Shown here: piece by piece, positions 63,101 to 64,000 of the stretch | Position numbering within the stretch: the first letter of the stretch is position 1 | Layout of the letters: each line of letters begins with the position of its first letter | Assembly (NCBI RefSeq): GCF_036417845.1 | Contig: NC_089979.1 | Location: 2,657,424 to 2,721,423, forward strand | Direction: 5' to 3' | DNA length: 64,000 nt | DNA from: Apteryx mantelli | Taxonomy: Eukaryota > Chordata > Aves > Apterygiformes > Apterygidae | The notes under the pieces: generated by a model | The model's input: the letters and a program-made list of their open reading frames with translations, nothing else | The model's database searches: none | Told to the model about the DNA's origin: nothing | Translations under genes and position numbers: made by a program

Positions 63101-64000
63101 CCTACCTCCAACTACTGTCTTGGCAACATTGCTCATTAGTAAGTTGATGACAGGCCAGTTGATGGCAGTGGGGACACACAAATCTCGGCGGGATCTGGAT
63201 TAGGCTCCTGGTCTCTACCGCAGACTCTTTAAGGGCCTACGTGCATCTGCCAGAAGCAGTGTGGGTTCTGCAGCCAGTCTGCAGAATCATATGGATCATA
63301 TGTTTGCTTCAGTAGTTTGATGAATTGATTGCCTCTCAGGGGCAAGGGAGGAGAGAGGTCCCAGGGAAGGATTCCCTGGCCTCTGGGTGAGGGGAAAGCA
63401 AAATTCTTCTAAAGACCTGCTCCATATCTGTAGGAGCAGAGACAAGGGGGTGACAAGAGTGCTTTCACACACTTGCACAACTGCAGGCTGGTGGCTCACT
63501 ATGAACGCTTCCCAACACTTGGCACTACAGGAGCTCACTGCAGAGCACCAGATGCTCCTTTCTTCAAGCAACAAGCTGTTTCCCCAGCTGGGCTTTGGGA
63601 GCAGCACACTCAAGGCACTCACGGCTTTTGGCTGCCTTTGCAGGGGTCCTTCTTACAGTGATAATACCTTTCAGGTGAGGGAGGCAGAATGGCTGAAGCA
63701 CACAGGAGTCCCTAGTTCCGCTTTCAACTCTGCCAATAATTATTCTGGGATGGTGAGCGAAGGGCAGTCTTTATCTTTAAAGTGTACACAGCAGTAATAC
63801 TTACCTGAAGTTTAAATGTGTCAGGATACTTGGAGGGGAGGAATATCTACAAAGAATTGATGGTATAAACCTTCAGATCTTTTCTGGAGTTTCCCTAAAA
63901 ATGGTGTTTTACCACTGAAGCTGAAGAAGTTCTAGCCAGTAACCACATATGACGTAGTTGGTACTCTCTTGGTGCTTTCTGCAAATCTGACAGTGCAGTA

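Larger units (their letters stand above)
53309..64000 (-). other. ADGRB3: Last intron of the ADGRB gene (3' part only)
   Basis: From the acceptor at 53309 to the window end, no minus-strand open segment with flanking splice sites resembled a BAI receptor exon. The minus-strand frames at 55590-55889, 57125-57547 and 59243-59683 carry no family motif. The intron holds a CR1 copy (56565-56850), a short 30-bp duplication (55124-55167), a 60-bp minisatellite (59949-60113) and a T14 run at 58275-58288. The rest appears to be unique sequence. The donor lies outside the window. Confidence 0.6.

Noticed and set aside
1..64000. Search for tRNA, rRNA, snRNA, known miRNA hairpins, CRISPR arrays, endogenous retroviral LTRs or retrogenes
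   Set aside because: Nothing met a minimal motif match by eye. A tRNAscan-SE, Rfam and RepeatMasker run would be decisive.

Overview
This window looks like a bird macrochromosome. It is AT-rich, almost free of coding sequence, and its recognisable interspersed repeats are CR1 LINE fragments, including copies with the typical avian/archosaur CR1 3' end (runs of GATTCTGTGA). A few very old MIR-like SINE relics and pyrimidine microsatellites are also present. I found no bacterial features, tRNA or rRNA genes, CRISPR arrays or intact mobile elements. Nearly every ATG-initiated open frame is short and unrelated to anything recognisable. The longer ones lie in simple repeats, GC-rich stretches or antisense to CR1.

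The one protein-coding segment I can support is on the minus strand at 53308-53111. It is a 198-bp terminal exon with 65 codons plus TGA, starting in phase 0 directly after a long polypyrimidine tract and CTGCAG acceptor. Its C-terminus, ending IIDLQTEV, is a class I PDZ ligand that I recognise as the conserved tail of the brain-specific angiogenesis inhibitor adhesion GPCRs (ADGRB1-3, BAI1-3). The gene-poor setting and large intron favour ADGRB3, but the paralogue is an inference. The exon has no ATG, so ATG-based ORF calling misses it.

Layout: (1) 1 to about 50.44 kb is a gene desert downstream of the gene, with CR1 fragments near 9.6, 17.3, 18.2, 22.1, 35.0, 40.2-41.1, 48.7 and 49.2 kb, MIR-like relics, and pentanucleotide arrays at 11.9 and 17.8-18.0 kb. 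(2) About 50.44-53.11 kb is the probable 3' UTR (minus strand). It holds alternative poly(A) signals, an AT-rich palindrome-bearing segment that looks conserved, and an unexpectedly CpG-rich block at 52.23-52.87 kb. A second CpG-rich block at 49.95-50.62 kb straddles the predicted transcript end and could hold an antisense promoter. (3) 53111-53308 is the terminal exon. (4) 53309-64000 is the 3' part of the last intron, with a CR1 copy at 56.6 kb in inverted orientation to the one at 49.2 kb, and a 60-bp minisatellite at 59.95 kb. The penultimate exon was not found, so the last intron probably exceeds 10.7 kb.

I did not find a convincing undescribed biological system. The most worthwhile leads are the two CpG-rich blocks at the 3' end of the receptor gene with a possible antisense transcription unit, the GA-repeat acceptor tract, and the inverted CR1 pair flanking the terminal exon.
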